Shown: positions 8,139 to 15,597 of the stretch, one piece after another | Layout: each line of letters starts with the position of its first letter | Position numbering within the stretch: position 1 is the first letter of the stretch | From: an uncultured Myxococcales bacterium | GTDB lineage: Bacteria > Myxococcota_A > UBA9042 > DTJE01 | Length of the DNA: 32,299 nt | Assembly (NCBI GenBank): GCA_937975765.1 | Contig: CALJUR010000078.1 | Location: 1 to 32,299 of the forward strand | Direction: 5' to 3' | The notes under the pieces: generated by a model | What the model saw: only the letters and a program-made list of their open reading frames with translations | What the model was told of the DNA's origin: nothing | Databases searched by the model: none | Position numbers and translations under genes: made by a program

Positions 8139-9319
8139 CGCGGCTGTGGGATCGCGGCGAGGAACTGGACGAGGCGGTGCTGCGATACACCGCGGGCGAC
8201 GACCCGTCGCTGGACGAGCGGCTGGTCCCGTACGACCTGCGGGCGACCCGCGCGCACGCGGCCATGCTGCACGACCGCGGCTTCCTGTCCGACGCGGACC
8301 ACGACGCGCTGCAGCGGGCGATCGCGGACCTGCTGGCCTCCCACGAGCGCGGCGAGTGGCACGTCGAGCCCGACGAGGAGGACGGCCACACCGCGATCGA
8401 GAACCGGCTGTCCGCGATGACTGGCGACGCGGGTCGCGCGGTGCACCTGGGCCGGTCCCGCAACGACCAGGTCCTGGCCGCCCTGCGCCCCTGGCTGAAG
8501 GACCGCCTGGGGGCCCTGGCGGACGCGGCCGAGGGGGTGGCGGGCGCGCTGGACGGCCTGTCCGCCGCGCAGGGGACCCTGCCGATGCCGGGCTACACAC
8601 ACCTGCAACGGGCGATGCCCTCGACCGTGGCGGCGTGGGCGGGGGCGTTCGCGGCCGAGGTCCGCGACGATGCCGAGGGGCTGCGGGCCGCGCGCCGCCG
8701 GGCCGACCGGAACCCCCTGGGGTCGGCGGCCGGGTACGGGGTGCCGGAACTGGCCCTGGACCGCGAGTCCACGACCCGCGCGCTGGGGTTCGCCGGGACG
8801 CAGGAACCCGTGACGGCGGTGCAGTTGTCGCGGGGCAAGGCGGAAGCGTCGGCGCTGTTCGAGGCGGCCCTGCTGGCCCAGGACCTGGGGCGCCTGTCGG
8901 CGGACCTCTGCCTGTTCGCCTCGGCGGAGTTCGGCTTCGTGCGGCTGCCGGCGTCGATCACGACGGGTTCGTCGATGCTGCCGCAGAAGCGCAACCCGGA
9001 CGTCTTCGAGGTCGCCCGGGGCCGCACTGCCGAGGCGTTCGCCGCGCTGCACGAGGTGCTGGTGATCACCGCCAAGATGACGTCCGGATACCACCGGGAC
9101 CTGCAACTGATCAAGCGCCCGCTGTTCCGGGGCCTGGACGGCGTCCTGGACACCGCGACCGTGCTGGCGGGGGTGCTGCCGAGGGTCGGGTTCGACGCGG
9201 ACCGGCTGGCCGCCGCGATGGACCCCTCGATGGAGATGGCGGCGCGCGCGTACCGGATGGTGCGCGACGAGGGGATCCCGTTCCGGGAGGCCTACCGGCG
9301 CGCGAGGGACCCGGGGTAG
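8135..9319 (+). CDS. argH: Argininosuccinate lyase (short form)
   Basis: A 394-residue member of the fumarase/aspartase superfamily that splits argininosuccinate to arginine and fumarate, the last step. Conserved blocks in order: HTAIENRL (85-92), GRSRNDQ (106-112), YTHLQ (154-158) with the catalytic His, and the flexible signature loop GSSMLPQKRNPD (278-289) with the catalytic serine. It is some 60 residues shorter than the E. coli-type enzyme and ends soon after IPFREAYRRA, missing part of the small C-terminal domain. Only 19 bases separate it from convergent priA, so there is no room for a frameshifted remainder; I read it as a naturally short form. It closes the operon. Confidence 0.93.
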   Translation: MTRLWDRGEELDEAVLRYTAGDDPSLDERLVPYDLRATRAHAAMLHDRGFLSDADHDALQRAIADLLASHERGEWHVEPDEEDGHTAIENRLSAMTGDAGRAVHLGRSRNDQVLAALRPWLKDRLGALADAAEGVAGALDGLSAAQGTLPMPGYTHLQRAMPSTVAAWAGAFAAEVRDDAEGLRAARRRADRNPLGSAAGYGVPELALDRESTTRALGFAGTQEPVTAVQLSRGKAEASALFEAALLAQDLGRLSADLCLFASAEFGFVRLPASITTGSSMLPQKRNPDVFEVARGRTAEAFAALHEVLVITAKMTSGYHRDLQLIKRPLFRGLDGVLDTATVLAGVLPRVGFDADRLAAAMDPSMEMAARAYRMVRDEGIPFREAYRRARDPG

Positions 9320-9338
9320 CCGCCGGCCGCGCCCGCCC

Positions 9339-11579
9339 TCACAGCAGGCTGACCGGATCCACGTCCAGCACCACCCGCGTGTCGCCGTGCCCGTTCCCGA
9401 ACATCCGGTGCACCCGCCACAGCGCCTCGTTCAGCGTGCTGCGCCGCCGTCCCTTCAGCAGGATCTGCATGCGGGTCCGGCCGCGCAGCCTCTCGATGGC
9501 GGCGGACGACGGCCCCAGCACGACCACCTCCCGGCCGGCCGGCCCGGCGGCCATCAGGAACTGCGACAGCGCCTCGCGGACGTCGTCGGCGGTCTTCTCG
9601 GCTTCGCGGGAGTCCGGCGACGACACCTCGATCGCGGCCAGGTGCGAGTGCGGCGGGTAGCCCCGTTCCCGGCGCATCCGGTTCTCGGCCACGGCGAAGC
9701 CCAGGTAGTCGTGCGTCGATGCATACCGCAGCGCGTACTGGGCCGGGTCGAAGGTCTGCACGATGACGATGCCGGGCGCGTCCCCGCGGCCCGCCCGGCC
9801 CGCCACCTGGGTCAGCAGCTGGAAGGTCCTCTCGGGCGCGCGGAAGTCCGGGAAGGCCAGCGACTGCTCCGCCAGCAGCACGCCCACCAGCGTCACGCGC
9901 GGGAAGTCGTGCCCCTTCGCGACGATCTGGGTGCCCACCAGCACGTTCAGCGCGCCGCTGCGGAAGTCCGCCAGGATGCGGTCCAGCCCGCCGCCCGGGG
10001 ACGTGTCCGAGTCCAGCCGGCCGCACCGTGCGTCCGGGATCAGCCGCGTGACCTCCTCCTCGACCCGCTCGGTGCCGAAGCCCAGCACCTCGATGTCGGT
10101 GCTGTTGCAGGTCGGGCAGGCGCCCGGGACCGGCGTGGAGTGGTCGCAGTAGTGGCAGGCCAGCCGCTCGGGCCGGGCGTGGTGGGTCAGCGTGATGCTG
10201 CAGTTGGGGCAGCGGACCGCCGTCCCGCACGCCCGGCACAGCACGAAGCGGCCGAAGCCGCGCCGGTTCAGGAACAGGATCGCGGACTCCCCGCGGGCGA
10301 TCGTCGCGGACAGCGCCTCGACCAGCGGCGGCGAGAACAGGCGCTCGCCCCCCAGGGCCGGCTGGTAGCGCAGGTCCACCAGGGTCACCTGGGGCATCGG
10401 GCGTTCCGCCACGCGGTTCGGCAGGGACAGGTAGGTCAGCTTGCGGTCGTGCGCGTTGCCGAACGTCTCCAGCGACGGCGTCGCGGACCCCAGCACCACC
10501 GGGCACCTCGCCAGCGTGCCGCGCACCAGCGCCAGGTCCCGCGCGTTGTACCGCAGGCCTTCCTGCTGCTTGTAGGTGGTCTCGTGCTCCTCGTCGACCA
10601 CGATCAGGCCCAGGTCGGGCACCGGCGCCCACACCGCGGACCGCGGGCCGACCACCACGCGGACCCTTCCCGCCAGCACGTCGTCCCACGCCGCGGCGCG
10701 CCGCGACTCGGGCATCGCGCTGTGCAGCACCGCCGCCAGGCCGCCGAAGCGCTCCTCGAACCGGCGCCGCAGTTCGACCGTCAGCGCGATCTCGGGCACC
10801 AGCACGATCGCGCCCTTCCGGTGCGCCAGCGCCTCCTCGATGGCCCGCAGGTACACCTCGGTCTTGCCGGACCCGGTGACGCCGTGCAGCAGGAACCCCG
10901 CGTACCCGCCCTTCCGGACGGCGCCGACGATCTTCTCCAGCGCCCCCGCCTGGTCGCGGGTCGGGTCCGGGCGCGCCACCCCGGTCGGCAACGCCGGCGG
11001 TTCCACCGCCTCCGGCGCCCGCACGTCCATCCTCAGGCAACCCCTGGCCAGCAGCCGCCGGATCGAGGTCGCCCCGTCGGGGACCAGCGCCCGCGCCTCG
11101 TGCAGGTCCATCTCGCCGGCGGCCTCGATCGCGTCCAGCAGCGCGCGGTCCCGCCCGGATCGGGGCGGGGATTCGGGCCGGGCCACGAACCGGACGGTCT
11201 GCTCGCTGCGCGGCGTGCGCCTGGCGAACAGGGTCGGCATCGCCGTGCGCGCCACCACCCCCACCGGGGCCACGTAGTAGCGGGCGGTCCAGTCGATCAA
11301 CTCCATCAGGTCCGGCGGCCAGGGCGGGCGGGTCCCGACCACGCCGGAGATCGGCGACAGCCGGGGCGGGTCGTCCTCCCTCCCCGGGCGGATGGCGATG
11401 ACGATGCCGGACACGGTGCGGTTGCGGACGGGGCAGGAGACCTGGACCCCGCGCCGGACCGCGTCGGCCAGCCCGGGCGGAACGGAGTAGGTGTAGGTCC
11501 GGGCCAGCGGCAGCAGCAGCAGCACGTCGGCCACGCAGGGGCTCCCCGCGGGGAGCGCGATCGTCCGGACCGGTTCCAT
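9339..11579 (-). CDS. priA: Primosomal helicase PriA
   Basis: A 746-residue superfamily 2 DNA helicase that reloads the replisome at stalled forks. The N-terminal 3'-DNA-binding and winged-helix regions occupy about 1-200. Helicase lobes follow, with Walker A GVTGSGKT (233-240), DEEH box (329-332) and GSATPS (364-369). The zinc-binding insertion has all eight cysteines, in four CxxC pairs at 448/451, 457/460, 475/478 and 488/491. The C-terminal lobe has GTQIVAKGHDFP and VAGRAGRG. The ATG at 11579 has only a weak ribosome site; a GTG about 15 codons in (at CVADVLL) is an alternative closer to the usual PriA start. It sits 6 bases after the stop of the Sm-like candidate gene, so the two are probably co-transcribed. 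Confidence 0.96.
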   Translation of the reverse strand: MEPVRTIALPAGSPCVADVLLLLPLARTYTYSVPPGLADAVRRGVQVSCPVRNRTVSGIVIAIRPGREDDPPRLSPISGVVGTRPPWPPDLMELIDWTARYYVAPVGVVARTAMPTLFARRTPRSEQTVRFVARPESPPRSGRDRALLDAIEAAGEMDLHEARALVPDGATSIRRLLARGCLRMDVRAPEAVEPPALPTGVARPDPTRDQAGALEKIVGAVRKGGYAGFLLHGVTGSGKTEVYLRAIEEALAHRKGAIVLVPEIALTVELRRRFEERFGGLAAVLHSAMPESRRAAAWDDVLAGRVRVVVGPRSAVWAPVPDLGLIVVDEEHETTYKQQEGLRYNARDLALVRGTLARCPVVLGSATPSLETFGNAHDRKLTYLSLPNRVAERPMPQVTLVDLRYQPALGGERLFSPPLVEALSATIARGESAILFLNRRGFGRFVLCRACGTAVRCPNCSITLTHHARPERLACHYCDHSTPVPGACPTCNSTDIEVLGFGTERVEEEVTRLIPDARCGRLDSDTSPGGGLDRILADFRSGALNVLVGTQIVAKGHDFPRVTLVGVLLAEQSLAFPDFRAPERTFQLLTQVAGRAGRGDAPGIVIVQTFDPAQYALRYASTHDYLGFAVAENRMRRERGYPPHSHLAAIEVSSPDSREAEKTADDVREALSQFLMAAGPAGREVVVLGPSSAAIERLRGRTRMQILLKGRRRSTLNEALWRVHRMFGNGHGDTRVVLDVDPVSLL

Positions 11580-11585
11580 GAGGCC

Positions 11586-12443
11586 TCAGCCGACGTCGAA
11601 GGGATGGGGCTGGTGCAGCGCGTGGGTCAGCACGCCGACCTTCGCCGTGCTGCAGGCGATCTCGATCTCGTACAGCGCGACGCGCTGCGGTGTGCCGGCC
11701 AGCGTCTGGCCATCCCGGAAACGGAACCGGACGACCGGGTGATCGGTCGCCCAGCGGATCGCCAGTTCCTCGTCCGGGCGCCACCGCTCGGCCAGCATCG
11801 TGGACGGGCCCAGCCCCAGAGCGGCGGTCTCCGGATCCTGGCCCAGCATCGCCTCCACCGCCTGGACCTCCTCGGCGCGGCAGTAGAACTTGACGTCGTG
11901 CTTCTTGAAGGTCTCGGGCAGGTCGTCCGGTCCCGACTCCAGCACCAGGTCGTACCGGCCGACGTGCGCCAGCCGGCCGACCCGAAGGCCCTGGCCGAAC
12001 ACCGCCATCGCGACCGGGCAGCCCGCCAGTGCCTTCATGCGGTCCGAGTGGAACGACGCGCTCTGGGCCTGCCAGACGGTCTGGATGCGCTTCGCCCGCT
12101 GGAGGTCCAGCCGCCCGTTGGCCACCTGGCCGGCCAGGCTGGGATCCAGCCCGTCGCGCACGAACCGGTCGCGACGCTGGCGGACGAACAGGCCCTTCAG
12201 GACCCGGTCCAGCGTCGCCTGGCCGCGGATGACCATCACGGCCTGTGCGAACGGGATGCCGGATCGCCGGGCGACGTCCGTGGCGCGTGCGCGCTCGTCC
12301 GGGCTGAGGCCGGGTGGCCGGGGAGGGAAATGGCGCCTTCCGGGACGCGCGGGGCCGCCGGGGCGGCGACCCCCGCCGGATCCGTTCCGGTGCGCGGGTC
12401 CGGTTCCGTTCCTGGGGCGGCCGCCTTCCACGACGCCTCGCAT
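11586..12443 (-). CDS. Unknown protein; candidate tandem Sm/Hfq-fold RNA-binding protein
   Basis: I do not recognise a named family. The 285-residue product begins with about 45 residues rich in Gly, Arg and Pro, probably disordered and nucleic-acid binding. A helical stretch follows (about 47-140). Two C-terminal segments each look like an Sm fold: 143-188, containing VFGQGLRVGRLAHVGRYDLV, then FKKHDVKFY; and 236-277, containing FRDGQTLAGTPQRVALYEIE, then VLTHALHQ. Both show the 'hydrophobic strands, DG/G-turn, G-x-L, Y/F-D/E-I/V-x-L, then KH or HA' order seen in Hfq, where YKHAI closes the fold. The ATG at 12443 was chosen because the promoter-like sequence lies directly upstream; longer frames run through low-complexity sequence. 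It lies upstream of priA. The fold is inference from pattern only. Confidence 0.75.
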   Translation of the reverse strand: MRGVVEGGRPRNGTGPAHRNGSGGGRRPGGPARPGRRHFPPRPPGLSPDERARATDVARRSGIPFAQAVMVIRGQATLDRVLKGLFVRQRRDRFVRDGLDPSLAGQVANGRLDLQRAKRIQTVWQAQSASFHSDRMKALAGCPVAMAVFGQGLRVGRLAHVGRYDLVLESGPDDLPETFKKHDVKFYCRAEEVQAVEAMLGQDPETAALGLGPSTMLAERWRPDEELAIRWATDHPVVRFRFRDGQTLAGTPQRVALYEIEIACSTAKVGVLTHALHQPHPFDVG

Positions 12444-12454
12444 TCCTGCCGGAT

Positions 12455-12483
12455 ACCCTAGCGCACGGGGAGGGGCGATGCAA
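12455..12483 (-). promoter_or_regulatory. Putative sigma-70 promoter for the Sm-like gene and priA
   Basis: On the minus strand TTGCAT (12478-12483) is followed after 17 bases by TAGGGT (12455-12460). The expected transcription start is about 12448, only some 5 bases before the ATG at 12443, so the message would be nearly leaderless. Confidence 0.4.
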
Positions 12484-12522
12484 GGTGCGGGGCCGGCCGG
12501 CCAACCCCGTCCTGTGCCGTGC

Positions 12523-12551
12523 TTGCGTTCCGCTTCCCCAGGAAGTAAAAA
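12523..12551 (+). promoter_or_regulatory. Putative sigma-70 promoter for slyD
   Basis: TTGCGT (12523-12528), a 17-base spacer, then TAAAAA (12546-12551), the only AT-rich patch in this 197-base divergent gap. The leader would be about 85 bases and contains a perfect CCCGAG/CTCGGG inverted repeat at 12581-12594 with a two-base centre, whose meaning is unclear. Confidence 0.45.
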
Positions 12552-12640
12552 GTGCCGTCCGTGCCTGCCGCCGGGCGCGCCCCGAGGGCTCGGGAGGACG
12601 CGAGGCTGTGGGACGTTCCACCGAGCCATGGAGGAACCCG

Positions 12641-13156
12641 ATGATGGGTGCACCGCACAAGGTCCTGACCCTGGAATACACGCTGCGCGACAAGGACGGC
12701 GAGATCATCGACAAGAGCGAAGCCGGCGAGCCGATGTGCCTGCACCTGGGCAAGGGCCTCGTGGTCGAGGGATTCGAGGAGAACGTGAAGGACCTGGCCG
12801 AGGGCCAGACCGTGCGCTTCTCCGTGTCACCCGAGAAGGGCTACGGCGCGCACGACCCGGCGATGGTGCAGAGCCTGCCGCGCAACCTGTTCCCGGAAGA
12901 CTTCACCGCCGAGCCCGGCCTGCTGATCGACTTCGAGACCGACATGGGCGCGGGCACGCTGCGGGTCGTCGAGGCCGACGCCGAGACCGTCACCTGCGAC
13001 TTCAACCACCCCCTGGCCGGGCAGGAACTGGACTTCGAGGTGTCCGTCCTGAAGGTCGAGGAGCATTCCGAGGAGGAGTGCGACTTCGAGGACGAGTGCG
13101 GCGACGAGTGCGGCCAGGAGTGTGGCGATCACTGCAGTTGCGGCTGCGAGCACTGA
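12641..13156 (+). CDS. slyD: SlyD-type FKBP peptidyl-prolyl isomerase with Cys/His-rich tail
   Basis: A 171-residue cytoplasmic chaperone and prolyl cis-trans isomerase. The split FKBP domain (about 7-70 and 115-140) surrounds an insert-in-flap domain (about 75-115), as in SlyD. Hallmarks are LHLGKGLVVEGFEENV (34-49) and VTCDFNHPLAGQEL (117-130). After residue 141 comes an acidic tail with seven cysteines (147, 153, 157, 161, 165, 167, 169) and two histidines (164, 171). This parallels the His/Cys tail by which E. coli SlyD binds nickel and zinc and helps hydrogenase maturation. GAGGA (12631-12635) serves the ATG at 12641 or the one at 12644; I chose the first. Metal binding is inferred from composition. 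Confidence 0.92.
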   Translation: MMGAPHKVLTLEYTLRDKDGEIIDKSEAGEPMCLHLGKGLVVEGFEENVKDLAEGQTVRFSVSPEKGYGAHDPAMVQSLPRNLFPEDFTAEPGLLIDFETDMGAGTLRVVEADAETVTCDFNHPLAGQELDFEVSVLKVEEHSEEECDFEDECGDECGQECGDHCSCGCEH

Positions 13157-13170
13157 CCGCCCGCCGGCCC

Positions 13171-14157
13171 TCATCGCCCTTCGTCGTCCGCGTGCAGCCT
13201 GCGGATCACCAGGTCCGCCAGCGCGCCGGCCAGCCCCGCGTCCTCGTTCAGGGCGGGGACTCGCACGAACGTCCCGATGCCCCTCTCCCTGGCCAGGTCC
13301 CGGTACGTCACCCCGATCTCGTACAGCGTCTCCAGGTGGTCGGACACGAAGGCGACCGGCACCACCACCAGCGCTTTCGCGCCCTCCGCCGCGGCCCGGG
13401 CGATCGCGTCCTCGGTGGACGGCTCCAGCCACCTCAGCGGGCCGACGCGGCTCTGGTAGCACGTCGCGGCGGGCGGTGCGCCGGGACCCAGCCGCTGCAT
13501 CACCGCGGCGACGGTCGCGGCGACGCGCGCCGGGTAGGGGTCGCCGGCCTCGACGTACCGTACCGGCAGGCCGTGGGCCGAGAACAGCAGCCGGGTGCGG
13601 TCGCGCAGCGCGGGGGCCACCTCGTCCAGCGACCGCCGGACCGACGTCGCCAGGGCCTCCACGTAGCCGGGATGGTCCGCCCAGTCCGGCACCTCCAGCA
13701 GCCGCACCCCGGGGCAGTGCCTTGACGCCAGCGCGTGCACCTCCGCGATCGACGACCCGGTCGTGGTCCGCGAATACTGCGGGTACAGGGGCAGCAGGAC
13801 CAGCCGGCGCGCGCCCGTCGCCGCGACCTCGCGCAGCGCCTCGCCGGCCCGGGGAGGCACGTACCGCATCGCCACGCGCACCGGCAGCGGGCGGCCCGCC
13901 GCATGCAGCGCCGCATCCAGTGCCGCCGCCTGCCGGGCCGTGATCGCCCCGATGGGCGATCCGCCGATGGCCTCGTACTGCCGGCCGACGTGCGGCGCGC
14001 GCCGCCAGGCGATGAAACGCGCCAGCGGAAGGCGGACGAACGCCGGGGCCGCGAGGATCGCCGGGTCCGACAGCAGGTTCTTCAGGAACGGCCGGACCTC
14101 CCCCGGGGTGGCCGGCCCGCCCATCTGCAGCAGCAGGACCGCCGCGTCCTGGTCCAT
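13171..14157 (-). CDS. hemH: Ferrochelatase
   Basis: A 328-residue enzyme that inserts Fe(II) into protoporphyrin IX (or into coproporphyrin III in some lineages) to finish haem. It starts with the typical strand and loop AVLLLQMGGP (6-15). Conserved residues include PLYPQYSRTTTGS (123-135), the catalytic histidine H195 in FSAHGLPVRY, CYQSRVGP (233-240), and E276 in FVSDHLETLYE. The ATG at 14157 has GGGAGG about 9 bases upstream and 26 bases separate it from the hemE stop, so hemE-hemH form an operon. No membrane anchor is visible, so the enzyme is soluble or peripheral. It ends 14 bases from convergent slyD. Confidence 0.95.
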   Translation of the reverse strand: MDQDAAVLLLQMGGPATPGEVRPFLKNLLSDPAILAAPAFVRLPLARFIAWRRAPHVGRQYEAIGGSPIGAITARQAAALDAALHAAGRPLPVRVAMRYVPPRAGEALREVAATGARRLVLLPLYPQYSRTTTGSSIAEVHALASRHCPGVRLLEVPDWADHPGYVEALATSVRRSLDEVAPALRDRTRLLFSAHGLPVRYVEAGDPYPARVAATVAAVMQRLGPGAPPAATCYQSRVGPLRWLEPSTEDAIARAAAEGAKALVVVPVAFVSDHLETLYEIGVTYRDLARERGIGTFVRVPALNEDAGLAGALADLVIRRLHADDEGR

Positions 14158-14183
14158 CCCGGGTGCCTCCCTTGCCTGCCCGC

Positions 14184-15218
14184 CTATCGCCGTCCGGCGG
14201 CGTGCACCGCCTCCACCAGCACCGAGACTCGGTCGGGCGGGGTCTCCTTCGTGATGCCGTGGCCCAGGTTGAACACGTGCCCGCGGGCCGCGCGCCCCTC
14301 CGCCACGACGGCCTCGGCCCGGCTGCGGACCAGTTCCTCCGGCCCCAGCAGCAGCAGCGGGTCCAGGTTTCCCTGCACCACCGCTCCGTCCCCCAGCCGC
14401 GCGATCACGTCCGACAGCCGCACCCGGAAGTCCACGCCCAGCACGTCCGCCTCGCTGCGCGCGGCCGCCTCGACCACGGGACCGATCCCGTTGACGAAGT
14501 AGATGACCGGTACGCCCGGCCGCCGCACCCGCCGGATCACGGCCCGGGCCGCGGGCATCGCGAAGTCCTCGAAATCCTGGGGCGACAGCAGGCCCGCCCA
14601 CGTGTCGAACAGTTGCACGGCGTCGGCGCCGGCGTCGATCTGCGCCGACAGGTAGGGGGCGACGGTGTCGGCGATGCGCTCCAGCAGGTCCCGGAAGGCG
14701 ACCGGGTCGTTGAACATCAGGGACTTCGCGTGCGGGAAATCCCGCGATCCTCCGCCCTCGATCATGTAGGTCGCCAGCGTGAACGGCGCGCCGGCGAATC
14801 CCAGCAGCGCCTTGTCCCGCGGCACCGCGGCCCGGATGGACGCCACGGCCTCCATCACGAAGCCCATCGACTGCAGGGGGTCCGGCACGCGCAGCGCCTG
14901 CACGTCCGCGGCGGTCCGCACCGGGCGCGGCAGGCGCGGCTCGGGCGCGAACTCCACCGGCAGGCCCATCGCCTCGACGGCCACCAGGATGTCGCTGAAC
15001 AGGATCGCGGCGTCCAGGTCGTACCGGCGCAGCGGTTGCAGCGTCGCCTCGGTGCACAGCGCCGGCGTCCTGCAGAACTGCAGGAAGTCCGTGCCCTTCC
15101 GCAACTGCCGGTACTCCGGCAGGTACCGGCCCGCCTGGCGCATGATCCAGATCGGGGTGGTGTCCACGGGGCGTCCCAGGCAGGCGTCGAGGAACCGCAT
15201 AGGCCTCTCCGGTGGCAT
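14184..15218 (-). CDS. hemE: Uroporphyrinogen decarboxylase
   Basis: A 344-residue cofactor-free enzyme that removes four acetate carboxyls from uroporphyrinogen III to give coproporphyrinogen III. The N-terminal signature PIWIMRQAGRYLPEYR holds the substrate-binding arginines R27 and R31. Catalytic D76 lies in LFSDILV. GFAGAPFTLATYMIEGGGSR is the second signature, and NLGHGI carries H320. I chose the ATG at 15218 because AGGAGG lies 9 bases upstream and the spacing to PVD-TP then equals that of E. coli HemE. An ATG at 15200 (MRFLDA) with GGAGAGG just upstream is an alternative giving 338 residues. It is first in the hemE-hemH operon and divergent from the gene at 15334; I see no convincing promoter on this strand. 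Confidence 0.95.
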   Translation of the reverse strand: MPPERPMRFLDACLGRPVDTTPIWIMRQAGRYLPEYRQLRKGTDFLQFCRTPALCTEATLQPLRRYDLDAAILFSDILVAVEAMGLPVEFAPEPRLPRPVRTAADVQALRVPDPLQSMGFVMEAVASIRAAVPRDKALLGFAGAPFTLATYMIEGGGSRDFPHAKSLMFNDPVAFRDLLERIADTVAPYLSAQIDAGADAVQLFDTWAGLLSPQDFEDFAMPAARAVIRRVRRPGVPVIYFVNGIGPVVEAAARSEADVLGVDFRVRLSDVIARLGDGAVVQGNLDPLLLLGPEELVRSRAEAVVAEGRAARGHVFNLGHGITKETPPDRVSVLVEAVHAAGRR

Positions 15219-15286
15219 CGGGGCCCCCCTCCTGTACCATGCCCCGGAACCGATGGCCACTCGCGCGACGATTCCCGCGTCGATCC

Positions 15287-15317
15287 TTGACTTTTCGGGG
15301 ATTGTCAGCCATAGAAC
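15287..15317 (+). promoter_or_regulatory. Putative sigma-70 promoter for the TPR-rsmD-coaD operon
   Basis: TTGACT (15287-15292) is a near-perfect -35 box. The best -10 is TAGAAC (15312-15317), four of six matches, at a rather long 19-base spacing; CATAGA (15310-15315) at 17 bases is poorer. Transcription would start about 10 bases before the ATG at 15334. Confidence 0.4.
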
Positions 15318-15333
15318 CCGGTGGCCTGGAGGC

Positions 15334-15597
15334 ATGGACGACTCGATGCGGCCGACCCCCACCCTCGTCCGGCTGCACATCGAGCAGGGGTACCTGGGTC
15401 GGGCCCGCGCGATGCTGGACGCCCTGGCCCGGGAACGCGGCGGCGAGGCGCCCGCGGACCTCCTGGCCCGCTGGGAGCAGGCGGCGCAGGTCGTCCGCCG
15501 CCAGGCCCGGATCGAGGCGCTGAAACGACTGCTGTCGCGGGTTCGGCGCATCCGTTCCCGGGACGACTCCGCAAGAGGTGCGACTTGGGCAAGGTGA
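15334..15597 (+). CDS. Small helical TPR-like protein, function unknown
   Basis: An 87-residue basic protein. Residues 10-36 (TLVRLHIEQGYLGRARAMLD and on) fit one TPR-like helical hairpin, and 40-75 form a second long Arg-rich helix. There is no signal peptide or membrane segment. The ATG at 15334 has GGAGG only one base upstream, which is unusually close; the ATG at 15346 (MRPTPT) has the same site 13 bases away, so the start is uncertain. The gene overlaps the following TPR gene by 13 bases, which implies coupled translation and perhaps a physical partnership. Coding is supported by the promoter, the ribosome site and the overlap; no homologue was recognised. Confidence 0.65.
   Translation: MDDSMRPTPTLVRLHIEQGYLGRARAMLDALARERGGEAPADLLARWEQAAQVVRRQARIEALKRLLSRVRRIRSRDDSARGATWAR

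Noticed and set aside
8135..9319. Possible frameshift or truncation of argH
   Set aside because: The product is short, but the catalytic blocks are complete and convergent priA lies 19 bases away, leaving no remnant of a longer C-terminus.
12581..12594. CCCGAG/CTCGGG hairpin in the slyD leader as a riboswitch or attenuator
   Set aside because: Only a two-base centre and no alternative pairing or T-tract; too small to call in sequence this GC-rich.
9292..12753. A very long minus-strand open frame (1153 codons) overlapping priA
   Set aside because: It is a by-product of GC-rich third positions: composition is almost all Gly/Arg/Ala/Pro, and the adjacent frame holds a complete PriA with all motifs.
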